A stretch of 5,717 nt of DNA. Origin: an uncultured Verrucomicrobiota bacterium. Its GTDB lineage: Bacteria > Verrucomicrobiota > Kiritimatiellia > RFP12 > UBA3636. Numbering within the stretch: the first letter of the stretch is position 1; each line of letters begins with the position of its first letter. The notes beneath the pieces were generated by a model that did no database searches, was not told where the DNA came from, and saw only the letters and a list, made by a program, of their open reading frames with translations. Shown here in pieces: positions 4,186 through 5,717 of this stretch. The DNA lies in contig CAMNDA010000283.1 of assembly GCA_946534745.1 (NCBI GenBank), positions 1 through 5,717 of the forward strand, read 5' to 3'. A program made the translations under genes and the position numbers.

Positions 4186-5717
4186 ATGAAATTCGCAAGA
4201 CTCGCATGGGCCACGATGGCCGCGGCGGCGCTGCTGCTCGCGCCCGCGGCGTTCGCGCAGGGGATCGTCGTCGACGGCGATCCCGTCGTCGCCTTCGCAT
4301 CGTCGGATCCCTTCCCGCTCGACACGCGCGAAGGGCCGCGCGAGAGCGACGGCACGGAGACGCTGACGTTCTCGACCCGGTGGCACGGCACGGCCGACTC
4401 CTCCGTGAAGATCCTCCAGAGCGGCGCCGCCGCGCCGGTCGCGGAGGGGCTCGTCGGCGAGAGCAACTTCGTCTGGCGCACCACCGTCCACGGCACATAC
4501 ACGCTTACCCACGAGACGGACGGGCCCTCCGACGGCTCCGATCCGGAGACCGCGACGTTCATCGTCCGGGGGCTCTACCCCGACCCGTCGGCGACGCTGC
4601 GGTGGAAGTACGCGAAGAACGCGAACGGGTGGTTCTGCGCGCAGGTGGCGCTGACGTGGCATCCGAGCTACGCGGCCGGCATCACGAACATGCGGCTGCT
4701 CTTCGCGGACCGCTACGAGGACCAAGAACCGCTGGCCGTGATCAAGACCCTCGACGAAGAGCAGGCGGCATTCTTCCTCGTTCCCTGGATGATCAAGATG
4801 GCGGGAGACGACGGAAAGTATTATTTCCTGGACGACGAAACCGGGAACGTTTACTCCGAGCCGTTCCTGGAGAGCGGCTACCGGGAGAAACTGGACGAGC
4901 GTCCGACCGTGCTCGCCGGCGACGAGGATGGCACTGTGTCGAGCTGGGCCAGCAGCGACAGCGACAAATATATCACGAACGGCGTGCTGAACGCCGATGG
5001 GACAGCCTTTTCCGGCGACATTGCCGTTGGCACCGCGACCGTAGCGGTCAGGTTCGCTTCCACGCCCCGTGGGCTGGGAAGGCGAACGGCGTATCTGGTG
5101 GACCCCGCCACGGTGATCGATCCGCTGGGGACGACGGAGACCTACCGCGACATCGAATACCGCGTGGCGCCGATCGACCTCGACGGCTTCTCGGACCTGG
5201 GCGCAGGCGATCGGGCGGTCTACGGCGTGAGCGACGAGACGATGGACTCGCCGCTCGCAAGCGTCCCGAAGTCCGAGCGGAAGATCTGCCTGCGCGTTCC
5301 GAACCGGCAGCTCCAGACCGTGGGATTGTTCCTCGGAAAACAGATCGCGTGGCTCGCGTGGGACGATGGCGGGGAGCCCCGCTTCCTCCCTCTCGTGGGC
5401 AGCTGGAACTCGGCGGAGACGGAGACCGCGCAGCCCGCCCCGCCGCCCGGCCTGTCCTTCGGGGCGCCCCTGTCGCGCCCCGCGTCCCCGGACGAGGCGA
5501 ACGCGGCGGAATCGTTCGGCCTGCCGCTCGCGGCCGTCGCGACGGCGAAGGTGACGTGCCGGATCGCGACGATGGGATTCGGCGCGGACGGGAGCGTGGA
5601 GGGGACGTTCGAGATCGCGGCGGAGGACGCGGGGCGCGTCGTGGCGGAGTCCGGCGAACTGACGCCGGGCGCGAAGCTCTCGGTCCTCGGCGCGACCTCG
5701 CTCGGCGGCGCCTTCGA
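4186..5717 (+). CDS. Secreted beta-rich protein of unknown function (C-terminus beyond window)
   Basis: Open frame of 510 complete codons with no stop before the window end. Residues 1-24 are a signal peptide (MKFAR, an Ala/Leu core, AFA before QG) with no lipobox Cys. Residues 28-130 look like a beta-sandwich: paired strands TLTFSTRWHG and NFVWRTTVHGTYTLTHE, ending TATFIVRGL. Residues 137-176 hold LRWKYAKNANGWFCAQVALT and ITNMRLLFADR, a signature I recall from many exported Kiritimatiellae proteins. Residues 181-410 are less distinctive, with an acidic patch DGKYYFLDDETGN. A Pro-rich linker at 416-422 (QPAPPPG) leads to a further beta module near 450-510. I see no dockerin, cohesin, membrane segment or catalytic motif in this part; a C-terminal one could lie outside. 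Only three Cys (151, 368, 458), unlike its neighbour. It has its own promoter, nearly identical to that of the upstream gene, so joint expression is likely. Function unknown. Confidence 0.9.
   Translation, partial: MKFARLAWATMAAAALLLAPAAFAQGIVVDGDPVVAFASSDPFPLDTREGPRESDGTETLTFSTRWHGTADSSVKILQSGAAAPVAEGLVGESNFVWRTTVHGTYTLTHETDGPSDGSDPETATFIVRGLYPDPSATLRWKYAKNANGWFCAQVALTWHPSYAAGITNMRLLFADRYEDQEPLAVIKTLDEEQAAFFLVPWMIKMAGDDGKYYFLDDETGNVYSEPFLESGYREKLDERPTVLAGDEDGTVSSWASSDSDKYITNGVLNADGTAFSGDIAVGTATVAVRFASTPRGLGRRTAYLVDPATVIDPLGTTETYRDIEYRVAPIDLDGFSDLGAGDRAVYGVSDETMDSPLASVPKSERKICLRVPNRQLQTVGLFLGKQIAWLAWDDGGEPRFLPLVGSWNSAETETAQPAPPPGLSFGAPLSRPASPDEANAAESFGLPLAAVATAKVTCRIATMGFGADGSVEGTFEIAAEDAGRVVAESGELTPGAKLSVLGATSLGGAF

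Noticed and set aside
3783..4562. Minus-strand open frame spanning the gap between the two genes
   Set aside because: It runs antisense across the promoter, the signal peptide and the start of the second gene, all well supported on the plus strand.
1..5717. tRNA, rRNA, CRISPR array, insertion sequence or attachment site
   Set aside because: No conserved RNA structure, regularly spaced identical repeats, transposase or integrase text was seen on either strand.

Overview
GC-rich window from what looks like an anaerobic gut or rumen bacterium of the Verrucomicrobiota, probably Kiritimatiellae. The taxonomic guess rests on recalled protein style: the module with ARQRWPWNGLVDVDYEV, the block with FANGAYADGTAMQVANP followed by GLUG-like repeats, and in the second gene KYAKNANGWFCAQVALTWHP with MRLLFADR. 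I recall these as common in large secreted proteins of that class. No marker gene is present, so the assignment is an inference.

Layout. Bases 1-66 may be the last codons of an upstream gene (weak). Bases 67-230 are non-coding and rich in short palindromes and repeated words, like an interspersed intergenic repeat. Bases 249-311 hold a promoter and ribosome binding site. Bases 312-4112 encode a 1266-residue exported protein, the central item of the window. After a 73-base gap containing a near-copy of the first promoter, a second exported protein starts at 4186 and runs off the window end at 5717 after 510 complete codons.

The main gene has an unusual domain order: signal peptide, type-I-like dockerin with two calcium-binding F-hand loops, a roughly 200-residue module that closely resembles the Ruminococcus flavefaciens ScaE (type III) cohesin, a right-handed beta-helix of the kind annotated as carbohydrate-binding, a Pro linker, several beta-sandwich modules, and a Cys-rich GLUG-like repeat region. 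A dockerin and a cohesin in one secreted chain is the architecture of an adaptor scaffoldin in a cellulosome. If the cohesin call holds, this organism has a cellulosome-like, cohesin-dockerin surface assembly outside the Gram-positive Clostridia in which the classical systems are known. No catalytic domain is visible in the window.

Both genes have the same expression geometry: TTGCGC, 18 bases, TAGAAT, 25 bases, ATGAAA. They are probably transcribed separately by the same holoenzyme and may be co-regulated. The second protein shares the secretion route and the lineage-typical beta-sandwich style but shows no dockerin or cohesin in the part visible here.
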